The position numbers and the translations under genes are program-made. The notes under the pieces are model-generated. The model was not told the origin of the DNA, searched no databases, and saw nothing but the letters and a program-made list of their open reading frames with translations. From JASLBX01 sp036373915 (GTDB taxonomy: Bacteria > Actinomycetota > Actinomycetes > Jiangellales > Jiangellaceae): a stretch of DNA of 64,000 nt. This document shows positions 14,848 to 22,589 of this stretch, one piece after another. The stretch covers positions 1 to 64,000 of the forward strand of contig DASUUU010000109.1 in assembly GCA_036373915.1 (NCBI GenBank), written 5' to 3'. Every line of letters starts with the position of its first letter. The stretch's first letter is position 1.

Positions 14848-16440
14848 GTGTTCGCCACGCTCTCCGACAGACTCACCGCGACCTTCAAGACGCTGCGCGG
14901 CAAGGGCCGGTTGTCCGAAGCCGACATCGACGCCACCGCGCGTGACATCAGGGTTGCGCTGCTCGAAGCAGACGTCGCGTTGCCGGTCGTCAAGGACTTC
15001 ATCGCCGCGGTCAAGGAGCGGGCGCGCGGCGCCGAGGTGTCGCAGGCGCTCAACCCCGCGCAGCAGGTCATCAAGATCGTCAACGATGAGTTGATCCGCA
15101 TCTTGGGTGGCGAGACGCGCCGGCTCCGGTTCGCCAAGCAGCCGCCGACAGTGATCATGCTGGCCGGTCTGCAGGGGTCCGGTAAGACGACGCTCGCGGG
15201 CAAGCTGGCGCTCTGGTTGAAGAACAACGGCAACTCGCCTCTCGTCGTGGCCGCCGACCTGCAGCGGCCGAACGCGGTCAACCAGCTGCAGGTGGTCGGC
15301 GAGCAGGCCGGCGTGGCGGTGTGGGCTCCGGCGCCGGGCAACGGCGTCGGTGACCCGGTCGAGGTCGCTCGCAGCAGCATCGAGCAGGCCAAGCAGCGGC
15401 TGCACGATGTGGTCATTGTCGACACCGCCGGCCGGCTGGGCATCGACGAGGAGATGATGGCGCAGGCGCGCGACATCCGTGACGCAGTCCAGCCCGACGA
15501 GGCCCTGTTCGTCGTCGACGCGATGATCGGCCAGGACGCCGTCAACACTGCGCTCGCCTTCCTCGATGGCGTCGGGTTCGACGGTGTGGTGCTGACCAAG
15601 CTGGACGGCGACGCCCGTGGTGGTGCTGCGCTGTCGGTCGCCTCGGTCACCGGCCGCCAGGTGATGTTCGCCTCGGCGGGCGAGAAGCTCACCGACTTCG
15701 ACGTATTCCATCCCGAGCGGATGGCCTCCCGAATCCTCGACCTCGGCGACATGCTGACCCTTATCGAGCAGGCCGAGAAGGCGTTCGAGGCCGACCAGGC
15801 CGCCGAGATGGCCCGCAAGCTGGCCAAGGGCAGCGACTTCACGCTCAACGACTTTCTCGACCAGATGCAGGCCATCAAGAAGATGGGCTCGTTCAAGAGC
15901 ATCATCAACATGCTTCCCGGGGCCGGCCAGATGCGTGAGGCGCTCGAGGAGTTCGACGACCGCCAGCTCGACAGGATCCAGGCGATCATCCGCTCGATGA
16001 CGCCGGCCGAGCGGGAGAACCCGAAGATCATCAACGGGTCGCGGCGGCTGCGGATCGCGCGCGGCTCCGGCGTGCAGGTCAGCGAGGTCAACCAGCTCGT
16101 CGATCGGTTCTTCGCCGCCCGCGACATGATGAGCCAGGCCGCGAGGGGCAAGCTCGGCGGGCTGGGCGGGATGCCCGGCGTCCCCGGCATGGGAGGTATC
16201 CCGGGCCTGGGTGGCGGCAAGAAGAGCAAGGGCAAGCAGCCGAAGAAGCAGAAGCGCCGTGGGGCCCGCTCCGGGAACCCGGCCAAGCGCGCCGCACAGC
16301 TGGCCGAAGCCGAGCAGCGCCGTAAGGCCGAGCCGGAGCCGGGCCAGCTGCCGGGAGCCTTCGGGGGCGGCACGACCAACGGCGACGCCGGCGACTTCCA
16401 GTTGCCCGACGACGTGGCGGACTTCTTCAAGAACCGCTAG
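14848..16440 (+). CDS. ffh: Signal recognition particle protein Ffh
   Basis: A 530-residue SRP54 GTPase that binds signal sequences emerging from the ribosome and delivers nascent chains to FtsY. It has an N domain (FATLSDRLTATFKTLRGKG), the G domain with GLQGSGKTTLAGKLA, the DTAGRLGIDEEMM switch and TKLDGDARGG, and a C-terminal M domain with FLDQMQAIKKMGSFKSI and MTPAERENPKIINGSRRLRI. A long Gly/Met- and Lys-rich tail (GGLGGMPGVPGMGGIPGLGG, KKSKGKQPKKQKRR) follows. The start is GTG at 14848; the open frame upstream runs through the inverted repeat and is not used. ftsY is not in the window. Confidence 0.97.
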   Translation: MFATLSDRLTATFKTLRGKGRLSEADIDATARDIRVALLEADVALPVVKDFIAAVKERARGAEVSQALNPAQQVIKIVNDELIRILGGETRRLRFAKQPPTVIMLAGLQGSGKTTLAGKLALWLKNNGNSPLVVAADLQRPNAVNQLQVVGEQAGVAVWAPAPGNGVGDPVEVARSSIEQAKQRLHDVVIVDTAGRLGIDEEMMAQARDIRDAVQPDEALFVVDAMIGQDAVNTALAFLDGVGFDGVVLTKLDGDARGGAALSVASVTGRQVMFASAGEKLTDFDVFHPERMASRILDLGDMLTLIEQAEKAFEADQAAEMARKLAKGSDFTLNDFLDQMQAIKKMGSFKSIINMLPGAGQMREALEEFDDRQLDRIQAIIRSMTPAERENPKIINGSRRLRIARGSGVQVSEVNQLVDRFFAARDMMSQAARGKLGGLGGMPGVPGMGGIPGLGGGKKSKGKQPKKQKRRGARSGNPAKRAAQLAEAEQRRKAEPEPGQLPGAFGGGTTNGDAGDFQLPDDVADFFKNR

Positions 16441-16471
16441 GCCTTCGATCGATCACGTTCGGCAGGCGGCC

Positions 16472-16510
16472 CGACTTTACCTACAGGCACGCGTCCTTGT
16501 AGGTAAGTCG
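16472..16510 (+). terminator. Hairpin downstream of ffh
   Basis: The arms CGACTTTACCTACAGG (16472-16487) and CCTTGTAGGTAAGTCG (16495-16510) pair except for one bulged base on each side. It starts 31 bases after the ffh stop and has no T tract, so it would act as an actinobacterial non-canonical terminator. It lies inside the repeat element 16451-16634. Confidence 0.6.
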
Positions 16511-16596
16511 ACGACTCTGGTGGGCGGCCCACTGTCGCAGGCACAGCCGTGCCGCAGTCCCGGCCGCGTCCACCTTCAGCTGCGGCCTGAGGCTGG

Positions 16597-16634
16597 TTGT
16601 CCACACCCAGCGTCAGGAGCGTGCGTTATCCACA
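16597..16634 (+). promoter_or_regulatory. Pair of DnaA-box-like sites upstream of the DUF4192 gene
   Basis: TTGTCCACA (16597-16605) and TTATCCACA (16626-16634) lie in the same orientation with a 20-base spacer. The second is the classical DnaA box and continues as GATTGCGA. Equal pairs with the same spacer stand before yraN and the M23 gene. The proximal box ends 53 bases before the ATG at 16688. DnaA binding is inferred from the match. Confidence 0.6.
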
Positions 16635-16687
16635 GATTGCGAAAGGGGTCTAGCGCGGGATGAGCGCCGGCGGTTGAGTCGTCGGCC

Positions 16688-17761
16688 ATGACAACAAACG
16701 AAGACCGGACGGTCATCAAGCTGAGTTCGCCGTCCGACATCGTGACCGCGATGCCGGTGCTGATCGGATTTCACCCTGCCGAGAGCCTTGCGGTGATGTG
16801 CCTGCGCGGGCCGCGGCGCCGTATCGGCCTCACCATGCGGATGGACCTGCCGGATCCAGAACACGTCGACGTCGTGGCCGAAGACTTGGCACACCGCGCC
16901 GAACGCGACGACGCCGAGACCATTGTGGCCGTCTGTTACACCGAAGCGCCGGACGTGGACGGGGATCTGCCGCGGCGCGACCTGATCGACTCGTTGACCG
17001 CAGCGCTCGAGCGACGGAACATCGGCCGGCTCGAACTCTTACTCGTCCGCGGCGGCAGGTGGTACTCGTACGTGTGCACGCGCGAATGCTGCCCACGGGA
17101 GGGAACTCCGATCAAGGGCACGCCCAGTAGCGAGCTGCTCGCCCTCGAGGCTCGGGCTGCCTTGGACGGACACGTCGTGCTGGACTCCCGGGAAGAGCTC
17201 GAGGCGACCATTCGTGGCCCGGTTGCCGCCCGAGAGGCCACGCTCAGAGCGTCGTACCAGCGGATCGGCGAGTCATTCTTCGACGAGGTCGCTGCTCGCG
17301 GAGCCGGCCACGCGCTGCTGTGCACGCTAGAGCTCGCGCGGGCCGCCTACGAGCGGTTCCTGGGCGGCGACCACGAGCTGCCGGACGAGGAAGCGGTCCG
17401 AATCCTTGTCGGGCTGGAGGACAAGCTGGCCCGGGACGAGCTGCTCACCTGGGGCTTGGACGGCCATGCGGAGGAGCTGATCGTCTTCCTGAGCACGCTC
17501 GCCAGGTGCGCGCTGGACGACAATGCCGCTCCGATCTGCTCGGCGCTCGCGTGTGTGGCCTACCAGACCGGCAACGGCGCGTTGACCAACATCGCGGTGG
17601 AGCGGGCGCTGCGCAGTGAGCCGGACTACGAACTGGCTCGCCTCATCGACGTAGCCCTCCAGGCCCAGATCGAGCCGGCCGAGATCCGGGCGATGGCCGA
17701 GCGCACCCGCGATCGCCTTCGGGAGTGGGGCATCGGCCGCACAGACGCCGAAGCGGCGTGA
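16688..17761 (+). CDS. DUF4192 domain-containing protein
   Basis: A 357-residue actinobacterial protein of unknown function. The diagnostic N-terminus is IKLSSPSDIVTAMPVLIGFHP, then AESLAVMCLRG, followed by the alternating alpha/beta core with LELLLVRGGRWYSYVCTRECCP and TPIKGTPSSELLALEARAALDG. The C-terminal half is helical (ERFLGGDHELPDEEAVRIL, LACVAYQTGNGALTNIAVER), the usual DUF4192 layout. No catalytic motif, signal peptide or membrane segment is visible, so it should be cytosolic. It is a single-gene unit between a DnaA-box pair and a strong hairpin terminator. Confidence 0.9.
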   Translation: MTTNEDRTVIKLSSPSDIVTAMPVLIGFHPAESLAVMCLRGPRRRIGLTMRMDLPDPEHVDVVAEDLAHRAERDDAETIVAVCYTEAPDVDGDLPRRDLIDSLTAALERRNIGRLELLLVRGGRWYSYVCTRECCPREGTPIKGTPSSELLALEARAALDGHVVLDSREELEATIRGPVAAREATLRASYQRIGESFFDEVAARGAGHALLCTLELARAAYERFLGGDHELPDEEAVRILVGLEDKLARDELLTWGLDGHAEELIVFLSTLARCALDDNAAPICSALACVAYQTGNGALTNIAVERALRSEPDYELARLIDVALQAQIEPAEIRAMAERTRDRLREWGIGRTDAEAA

Positions 17762-17799
17762 GCCTCGGGCAGCGGGGATCCCGCCCGAGGCTCACGCCG
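17754..17799. terminator. Strong bidirectional hairpin terminator
   Basis: A perfect 17-base inverted repeat (17754-17770 with 17783-17799; core GTGAGCCTCGGGC / GCCCGAGGCTCAC) around a 12-base loop. It includes the stop codon of the DUF4192 gene and lies just before the end of the convergent beta-propeller gene, so it can serve both directions. No T tract is present. Confidence 0.85.
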
Positions 17800-17814
17800 G
17801 GTCGTGGGTTGCGG

Positions 17815-19107
17815 TCAGTAGTTGTCACCTAGGTGGTACGGGGGCTGCGACGCATCTGGAAGAGCGTCGGCTGACCGCGGCTCGGTGGCGAGCTCGCAGT
17901 CGCCGTCCAGGCTGCAGCGAACCAGTGCCATCTGGCTGGAGTCCTGCCACGCTTCGAACACCAGGGCACCGTTCGGCTCCCACGCCAAGCGTTCAGGATG
18001 TTCGGCCTCGAACCTGACTACCTCCTCGCCGGTCTGTGCGTCGACGACGACCAGATCCAGTCGTCCATCGGTGGTTGGCAGATCACCGCCGGCCTCGACG
18101 AGCATCTCTTGCTCGCGAAGCTCGTCGGCCGATGGAGTGACCAGGAAGGCGGCGTACTGCCCGTCAGGGGAGAACGCGTTGGCCCGGAGGCGATTCGTGG
18201 TGCGCCACAGGACCTTTTCGGTCGCTATATCGACGACGGCGGTGGTCAATGTACCGTCGTCCGACGACACGAACGCGCCGATGTCGCCCGACGAAGTGAG
18301 CGCCGTTGCACCGTCGTAGCGGTCCATCCATGGGTCGACCCTGTCCGCGGCCAAGTCCCAGACGTAAACCCCCTCGTCACTGTTGTTGGCCGCCGTAACC
18401 AGGATGCGGTTGTCGTCGAGGAACCCGACCACCGACGTGTCCGGGCCGAGGGAGGCGGGCCGCTCGTGCAGGACGTCCCCTGTCGCGGCATCCGCGACGA
18501 CGAGGGTCGTGTTCGTCCCGCGGCCGGCGAACTCCGCGTCCCAGTCACCGGCGGCCCAGGCGATCAAGCTGCCGTCCGCTGACGTTCGGGCGCCGCCAGG
18601 CACCCAGGCGTCCGCCAACGCCGTCGACTCGCCGCCGTCGGAGACGAAGTAGAGCGGATGCTCATGGCTGCCGTCGGCAGCTTCAGGCGGCGTGACGGTA
18701 GCGAGGAAGCCGCCCGCGACACGCTGCAGGCGCCCGAGAGCGTGGACGTCGACATCCAACGGAACCTGGCTGTCACCGACGTGTAGCGCGCCGTCCGCGA
18801 ACCACGGGACGGCGGGCGACTCGCCGGCGGAAAGGTCATTGAGCGAGATGGACACCGCGTCCGTCGGCGGGTTGTCCGAGGCCGGTCCCAGCTCTGGTGC
18901 GCCGGATCCCGCAGGCTCGGTGAAATCGATACCGCTGATCGCCGTTACGCCGGCCACGGCCAGAGTGGCACCACTGGCCACGGCAAGGCGAACTGCGCGC
19001 GTGCGGCGCCTCGCCTGTCGTAGGGCATGGTCGGCCAGGTCGGGACGCGGCGGCAGGCCACGGGCCAGTTCGTCGACGCCGTCCTTGACAATCTCGTTGA
19101 TCTTCAC
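17815..19107 (-). CDS. Membrane-anchored beta-propeller-like protein, probable partner of the adjacent sigma factor
   Basis: A 430-residue protein with a cytoplasmic N-terminus (MKINEIVKDGVDELARGLPP, then an Arg-rich stretch), one transmembrane span (VRLAVASGATLAVAGVTAIS) and a large outside part. The outer part repeats WD40/YVTN-like blades, for example SADGSLIAWAAGD, GTNTTLVVADAATGDVL, EGVYVWDLAADRV, LTTAVVDIATEKVLWR and FSPDGQYAAFLV. Such proteins coupled to SigE-type sigma factors are common in actinobacteria and are thought to act as anti-sigma or sensing partners. It has no classical zinc anti-sigma motif. Its ATG overlaps the sigma stop by four bases (ATGA), so the two are coexpressed. 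Confidence 0.75.
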   Translation of the reverse strand: MKINEIVKDGVDELARGLPPRPDLADHALRQARRRTRAVRLAVASGATLAVAGVTAISGIDFTEPAGSGAPELGPASDNPPTDAVSISLNDLSAGESPAVPWFADGALHVGDSQVPLDVDVHALGRLQRVAGGFLATVTPPEAADGSHEHPLYFVSDGGESTALADAWVPGGARTSADGSLIAWAAGDWDAEFAGRGTNTTLVVADAATGDVLHERPASLGPDTSVVGFLDDNRILVTAANNSDEGVYVWDLAADRVDPWMDRYDGATALTSSGDIGAFVSSDDGTLTTAVVDIATEKVLWRTTNRLRANAFSPDGQYAAFLVTPSADELREQEMLVEAGGDLPTTDGRLDLVVVDAQTGEEVVRFEAEHPERLAWEPNGALVFEAWQDSSQMALVRCSLDGDCELATEPRSADALPDASQPPYHLGDNY

Positions 19108-19619
19108 GTTGACACTTCCTCTGCTGTGTGAGCCGGGGCGAGTTCGGGTGCAACTTCGCGGAGGCGGGCAAGCGCACGGGACGTTTGGCTGCGCACGGTG
19201 CCGACCGCGCAGTTAAGGATCTCGGCGACTTCGCGTTCGGGCAGGTCCTCGTAGAACCGCAGGATCAGCACTGCACGTTGCCGTGGCGCGAGCCGCAACA
19301 GGGCGTTGGCGAGATCGAGGCGGAGGTTTGTCTGACCTGTGGTGTCATGCGTGATTCCGTCTGGCATCCGCTCGGTGAGGTCCTCGCGGAGCCTCCACCG
19401 CCGCCGCCACGTACTGACCTGCGTGTTGTAGATGATCCGACGTACGTAACGTTCCGGATCGTCGACCCTTCGCCAGTGCCGGACCAGCTTGGCCAGCGCG
19501 TCCTGGACGAGGTCCTCCGCCGCGTGGAGGTCACCGGTCAGGGCGTAAGCGGTACGCCGAAGAGCCAGCGAGCGAGCCCCGACGAACTCGCGGAACTGTG
19601 CTTCCGCGTCCTGATTCAC
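19104..19619 (-). CDS. SigE-family RNA polymerase sigma factor (ECF type)
   Basis: A 171-residue ECF sigma factor. Region 2 is LRRTAYALTGDLHAAEDLVQ, then DALAKLVRHWRRV, with DDPERYVRRIIYNTQVSTWRRR for promoter melting; region 4 is RAVLILRFYEDLPEREVAEI, then LNCAVGTVRSQTSRALARLRE. I chose GTG 19619 because GGAGGG lies seven bases upstream; an ATG at 19646 would add nine residues. Length fits the SigE family (about 170). It heads a two-gene operon with the membrane beta-propeller protein, which may hold it inactive. Its regulon cannot be seen in the window. Confidence 0.92.
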   Translation of the reverse strand: MNQDAEAQFREFVGARSLALRRTAYALTGDLHAAEDLVQDALAKLVRHWRRVDDPERYVRRIIYNTQVSTWRRRWRLREDLTERMPDGITHDTTGQTNLRLDLANALLRLAPRQRAVLILRFYEDLPEREVAEILNCAVGTVRSQTSRALARLREVAPELAPAHTAEEVST

Positions 19620-19704
19620 ATCATTTCCCTCCTGCCGTGTATCCATCCCACGCCTGCACAGACGCGCGGCCGGGGGCTTTCGATGCATGGCACCGGCAAC
19701 CAAT

Positions 19705-19717
19705 TAGGGTCGGCACC
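19705..19717 (+). promoter_or_regulatory. Putative leaderless promoter of the amidohydrolase gene
   Basis: TAGGGT (19705-19710) fits a TAnnnT -10 box, and the GTG start follows seven bases later, with no ribosome binding site between. No convincing -35 is visible. Confidence 0.45.
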
Positions 19718-20803
19718 GTGGTTGAGCCGACAGCACTGCATATCCGAGGAGTCGTCCTGCCCGAGCGTGACCACCGCGATCTGTGGGTGGCAGGCGGACG
19801 CGTGACGTTCGAGCGGGTGCCGGGCGCCGAGACGGTGGCGACCGGATGGGTGCTTCCGGGGCTGGTCGACCTGCACTGCCACGTTGGGCTGGCCGCGGAC
19901 GGCGCCGTGCCACCCGACGAGGCAGAGCGGCAGGCGCTGGCCGACCGCGACGCAGGCGTCCTGCTGATTCGTGATGCCGGATCGGCCGCGGACACCAGGT
20001 GGATCGACGACCGGGACGACCTGCCGCGCATCATTCGCGCAGGGCGGCACATTGCCCGCACCAAGCGTTACCTGCGCAACTTCGGCTGGGAGATCGAGCC
20101 GGACGAGTTAGTGGCCTACGTGGAGCAGGAGGCGCAACGTGGCGACGGCTGGGTCAAGCTCGTCGGCGACTGGATTGACCGGGACCTCGGAGACCTCGGC
20201 CCATGCTGGCCGCGCGAGACCCTCGAGGCGGCGATCGGCCGTGCACACGAACTCGGCGCACGCGTGACCGCGCACGTGTTCGGCGAAAACGCGCTGCCCG
20301 ATCTGATCGCGGCCGGGATCGACGGCATCGAACACGGAGCGGGCCTGTCCGATGACCTGAAGGCGATCATGGCCGAACGCGGCGTGTCGATGGTGCCGAC
20401 CCTGATAAACATCGACCAGTTCCCGAAGTTCGCCGCCCAAGGAGAGGCCAAGTTCCCTCGCTACGCCGAACACATGCGCCGGCTCTACGAACGGCGGTAC
20501 GAGAACGTCCGGACCGCGCACGAGGCGGGCGTTCCCATCTTCGCGGGTACGGACGCAGGTGGCCAGCTGCCGCACGGGTTGCTTGCTCGTGAGGTTCTCG
20601 AACTCGTCCGGGCGGGCCTTCCGGCCACTGACGCGGTCGGGGCCGCGTCCTGGCGGGCCCGTGCGTACTTGCAAGGTGGTGCCGGCGTTCTGGACGAGGG
20701 CGGGGCCGCGGACCTGTGCGTGTACTCCGCGGATCCGACCGCCGATCCGGAGACTCTGCTCGATCCGGTACGGATTATCCTGCGGGGTCGCGTGATCCGC
20801 TGA
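19718..20803 (+). CDS. Metal-dependent amidohydrolase-superfamily protein
   Basis: A 361-residue enzyme of the imidazolonepropionase/dihydroorotase-like branch. GWVLPGLVDLHCHVGLAADG carries the metal-binding HxH; ARVTAHVFGENALPDLI and AGIDGIEHGAGLSDD give the following histidines; and GVPIFAGTDAGGQLPHGLL contains the conserved aspartate. A carboxylated lysine may lie in GWVKLVGDW. The small N- and C-terminal beta domains typical of the superfamily (LHIRGVVLPERDHRDLWVAG and RIILRGRVIR) are both there. No signal peptide is present. The substrate is unknown, and neither neighbour (the sigma factor gene, rpsP) helps. The start is GTG 19718, apparently leaderless. Confidence 0.85.
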   Translation: MVEPTALHIRGVVLPERDHRDLWVAGGRVTFERVPGAETVATGWVLPGLVDLHCHVGLAADGAVPPDEAERQALADRDAGVLLIRDAGSAADTRWIDDRDDLPRIIRAGRHIARTKRYLRNFGWEIEPDELVAYVEQEAQRGDGWVKLVGDWIDRDLGDLGPCWPRETLEAAIGRAHELGARVTAHVFGENALPDLIAAGIDGIEHGAGLSDDLKAIMAERGVSMVPTLINIDQFPKFAAQGEAKFPRYAEHMRRLYERRYENVRTAHEAGVPIFAGTDAGGQLPHGLLAREVLELVRAGLPATDAVGAASWRARAYLQGGAGVLDEGGAADLCVYSADPTADPETLLDPVRIILRGRVIR

Positions 20804-20824
20804 GCCGACTGTCGCCCGGCTGCA

Positions 20825-20881
20825 CGATCAGGTGCCGAACCCGCGATCAGGTGACCGCACCGCGATCAGGTGACCACACCG
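20825..20881. repeat. Three tandem 19-base repeats upstream of rpsP
   Basis: CGATCAGGTG followed by nine similar bases occurs three times in a row (20825-20843, 20844-20862, 20863-20881); the second and third units differ at one position (ACCGCACCG / ACCACACCG). A degenerate fourth unit (CGAGCGTGG) begins at 20882. The last unit ends 24 bases before the proposed rpsP -35 box, suggesting a multi-site regulator target. The word GATCAGGTG recurs in the hairpin at 36411-36442. Confidence 0.75.
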
Positions 20882-20904
20882 CGAGCGTGGCCCGGCGCCG
20901 TGAG

Positions 20905-20934
20905 TTGGGTCCAGCGGCGCCGCTCTGGCACAAT
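20905..20934 (+). promoter_or_regulatory. Putative rpsP promoter
   Basis: TTGGGT (20905-20910) and CACAAT (20929-20934) with an 18-base spacer. This would give a leader of about 120 bases before rpsP. The rpsB promoter proposed here uses a similar -35 (TTGGGC). Confidence 0.45.
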
Positions 20935-21062
20935 GACCTGCTGAACCGGCGAACGTGTGGCCCTCTCACCCGCGGATGCCGTGTCCACCCGAGACGCTCG
21001 TGCTGGTCCCCACCCGGTGGCGGCGGCTCACCCAGAACTCACCTACAGGAGACTCCACAGCC

Positions 21063-21722
21063 GTGGCTGTCAAGATCAAGCTGAAGCGGATGGGCAAGAT
21101 CCGCTCCCCGCAGTACCGCATCATCGTCGCCGACTCGCGTACCAAGCGCGACGGTCGGGCCATCGAGGAGATCGGCAAGTACCACCCCAAGCAAGAGCCG
21201 AGCCTGATCCAGGTGGATTCCGAACGGGCCCAGTACTGGCTTGGTGTCGGCGCTCAGCCGACCGAGCCAGTGCTGAAGCTGTTCAAGATCACCGGGGATT
21301 GGCAGAAGTTCAAAGGGCTGCCGGGCGCCGAGGGCACGCTCAAGGCCAAGGAAACCAAGGCGAACAAGTCCGACCTGTTCAACGCCGCCCTCGCCGAGGT
21401 GCACGGAGAGAGCTCCACCGAAGCCACAACGCCGAAGAAGCGGACTGCCAAGAAGACCACCGCCAAGAAGGCCGAGGCCGAGGGTGACACGGCGTCGGCG
21501 AAGAAGGCGGCCAAGAAGTCGGCGAAGAAGTCCGAGGCCAAGGCCGAGTCGAAGTCCGAGGCCAAGTCCGAGGCCAAGGCAGAGGCCAAGGCAGAGTCCA
21601 AGCCCGACGCCAAGGCCGACGCTGCCGAGGCCACGAGCGAGGACGCGAGGAGCGCCGGGGCCACCGAATCCGCCGAGGCCGCGCAGTCGGCGGAGGCGGC
21701 CGAATCGAGCTCGGAGAACTGA
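21063..21722 (+). CDS. rpsP: 30S ribosomal protein S16 with a long Ala/Lys/Glu-rich tail
   Basis: The first 85 or so residues are S16, a small-subunit assembly protein: VKIKLKRMGKIRSPQYRIIV, DSRTKRDGRAIEEIGKYHPK and GAQPTEPVLKLFKITGDW. The protein is 219 residues long, far beyond the usual 80-150, because of a low-complexity tail from about residue 120 built of SEAKAE/ESKSEAK-like units and ending in SAEAAESSSEN. The tail begins very basic (KKRTAKKTTAKKAEAE) and turns acidic. Start GTG 21063 lies about 10 bases after AGGAGA. It leads the rpsP-KH-rimM-trmD operon. Confidence 0.95.
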   Translation: MAVKIKLKRMGKIRSPQYRIIVADSRTKRDGRAIEEIGKYHPKQEPSLIQVDSERAQYWLGVGAQPTEPVLKLFKITGDWQKFKGLPGAEGTLKAKETKANKSDLFNAALAEVHGESSTEATTPKKRTAKKTTAKKAEAEGDTASAKKAAKKSAKKSEAKAESKSEAKSEAKAEAKAESKPDAKADAAEATSEDARSAGATESAEAAQSAEAAESSSEN

Positions 21723-21726
21723 GCCG

Positions 21727-21963
21727 GTGCTCGCCGAAGCACTGGAGCACCTTGTCCGCGGGATCGTGGATTACCCGGACGACGTGAAGGTCCGCTCGCG
21801 CACTCAGCGCAGGGGCAGACTGCTGGAGGTCCGCGTGCACCCTGACGACCTGGGCAAGGTCATCGGCCGGAACGGACGCACCGCGACAGCGTTCCGGACC
21901 GTGATCGATGCGCTGTCGGACGAGCACGTCCGGATCGACTTCATCGACGTCGACGGTCGCTGA
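21727..21963 (+). CDS. khpA: KH-domain RNA-binding protein (KhpA-like)
   Basis: A 78-residue single KH domain. LAEALEHLVRGIVDYPDDVK starts the family, and the RNA-binding GxxG loop lies in DLGKVIGRNGRTATAFRTVI; the end is IDFIDVDGR. KhpA proteins bind RNA, often with KhpB/Jag, and affect cell size and ribosome-related processes. Start GTG 21727 is four bases after the rpsP stop, and the conserved position between rpsP and rimM supports the call. Confidence 0.93.
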   Translation: MLAEALEHLVRGIVDYPDDVKVRSRTQRRGRLLEVRVHPDDLGKVIGRNGRTATAFRTVIDALSDEHVRIDFIDVDGR

Positions 21964-22061
21964 ACCGGCCGGAGTGCCAAGGCTTCCTCGATGCTGCCCA
22001 CGGCATCATGGAGGGAGTCGCTCGTGCGCTTCGGCCAGCGCAGGCGGGGCTGGAGGCAGGC

Positions 22062-22589
22062 ATGCTGGTGACGGTCGGCGTGATCACGCGCGCGCATGGG
22101 GTGCGCGGCGACGTCGCCGTCGACGTGCGTACCGACTCGCCCGAGGTGCGCTTCGCCCGAGGTGCCGTGCTGGAGACCGAACCGGCACAGGCTGGACCGC
22201 TCACCGTCGCCGGGATCCGTTCGCACAGCGGTCGACTTCTGGTGCGGTTCACCGGCGTCGCCGACCGAGCCGCCGCTGAGACGCTGCGCGGGGTGCGCCT
22301 GCTCGCCGACATCGACGAGCAGGAACGGCCGGCCGATCCGGACGAGTATTACGACCATCAGCTCACCGGCTTGTCGGTGCGGACCAAAGACGGGACCCTC
22401 GTCGGTGAAGTCGCCGAGGTGGTGCACTTGCCCGGTCAGGATCTGCTGGTCGTCGAGCGGGCGGTCGGCGAGGTGCTCGTTCCGTTCGTGGCCGCGATCG
22501 TCCCGACGGTGGATCTAGACGCGAAGGAGATCGTGATCGATCCGCCTCCCGGTCTCTTGGAGGACCAAGCCGGGGAGGAGCAGCCATGA
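22062..22589 (+). CDS. rimM: Ribosome maturation factor RimM
   Basis: A 175-residue 16S rRNA processing factor that binds S19 in the 30S head. The N-terminal RimM domain starts LVTVGVITRAHGVRGDVAVD and the C-terminal PRC-barrel has YYDHQLTGLSVRTKDGTLVG and VPFVAAIVPTVDLDAKEIVI, then the family's DPPPGLLE ending. ATG 22062 follows GGAGG at 22052-22056; the longer upstream frame is not needed. It overlaps trmD by four bases (ATGA). Confidence 0.96.
   Translation: MLVTVGVITRAHGVRGDVAVDVRTDSPEVRFARGAVLETEPAQAGPLTVAGIRSHSGRLLVRFTGVADRAAAETLRGVRLLADIDEQERPADPDEYYDHQLTGLSVRTKDGTLVGEVAEVVHLPGQDLLVVERAVGEVLVPFVAAIVPTVDLDAKEIVIDPPPGLLEDQAGEEQP

Larger units (their letters stand above)
16451..16634. 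repeat. Operon-boundary element, copy A
   Basis: This stretch between ffh and the DUF4192 gene is homologous to 25758-25885. Both begin a few bases after a stop codon with GATCACGTTCRGCAGGCG, continue with a hairpin whose stem differs between copies, then the identical CTGGTGGGCGGCCCAC (16517-16532 here), and end in two DnaA-box-like nonamers. Copy A has about 60 extra bases before the boxes. It appears to combine the terminator of one operon with the upstream control region of the next. Confidence 0.7.

Noticed and set aside
14754..16430. Open frame of about 558 codons on the minus strand opposite ffh
   Set aside because: It mirrors ffh codon for codon, is rich in Ser/Arg/Ala, has no motif, and results from GC-rich third positions. 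The other long antisense frames (for example 7996-9387, 23710-25338, 42824-44371) were rejected for the same reason.
16597..16634. Chromosomal origin oriC
   Set aside because: Only two DnaA-box-like sites per location and no dnaA, dnaN, rpmH or AT-rich unwinding region nearby; oriC has many boxes.
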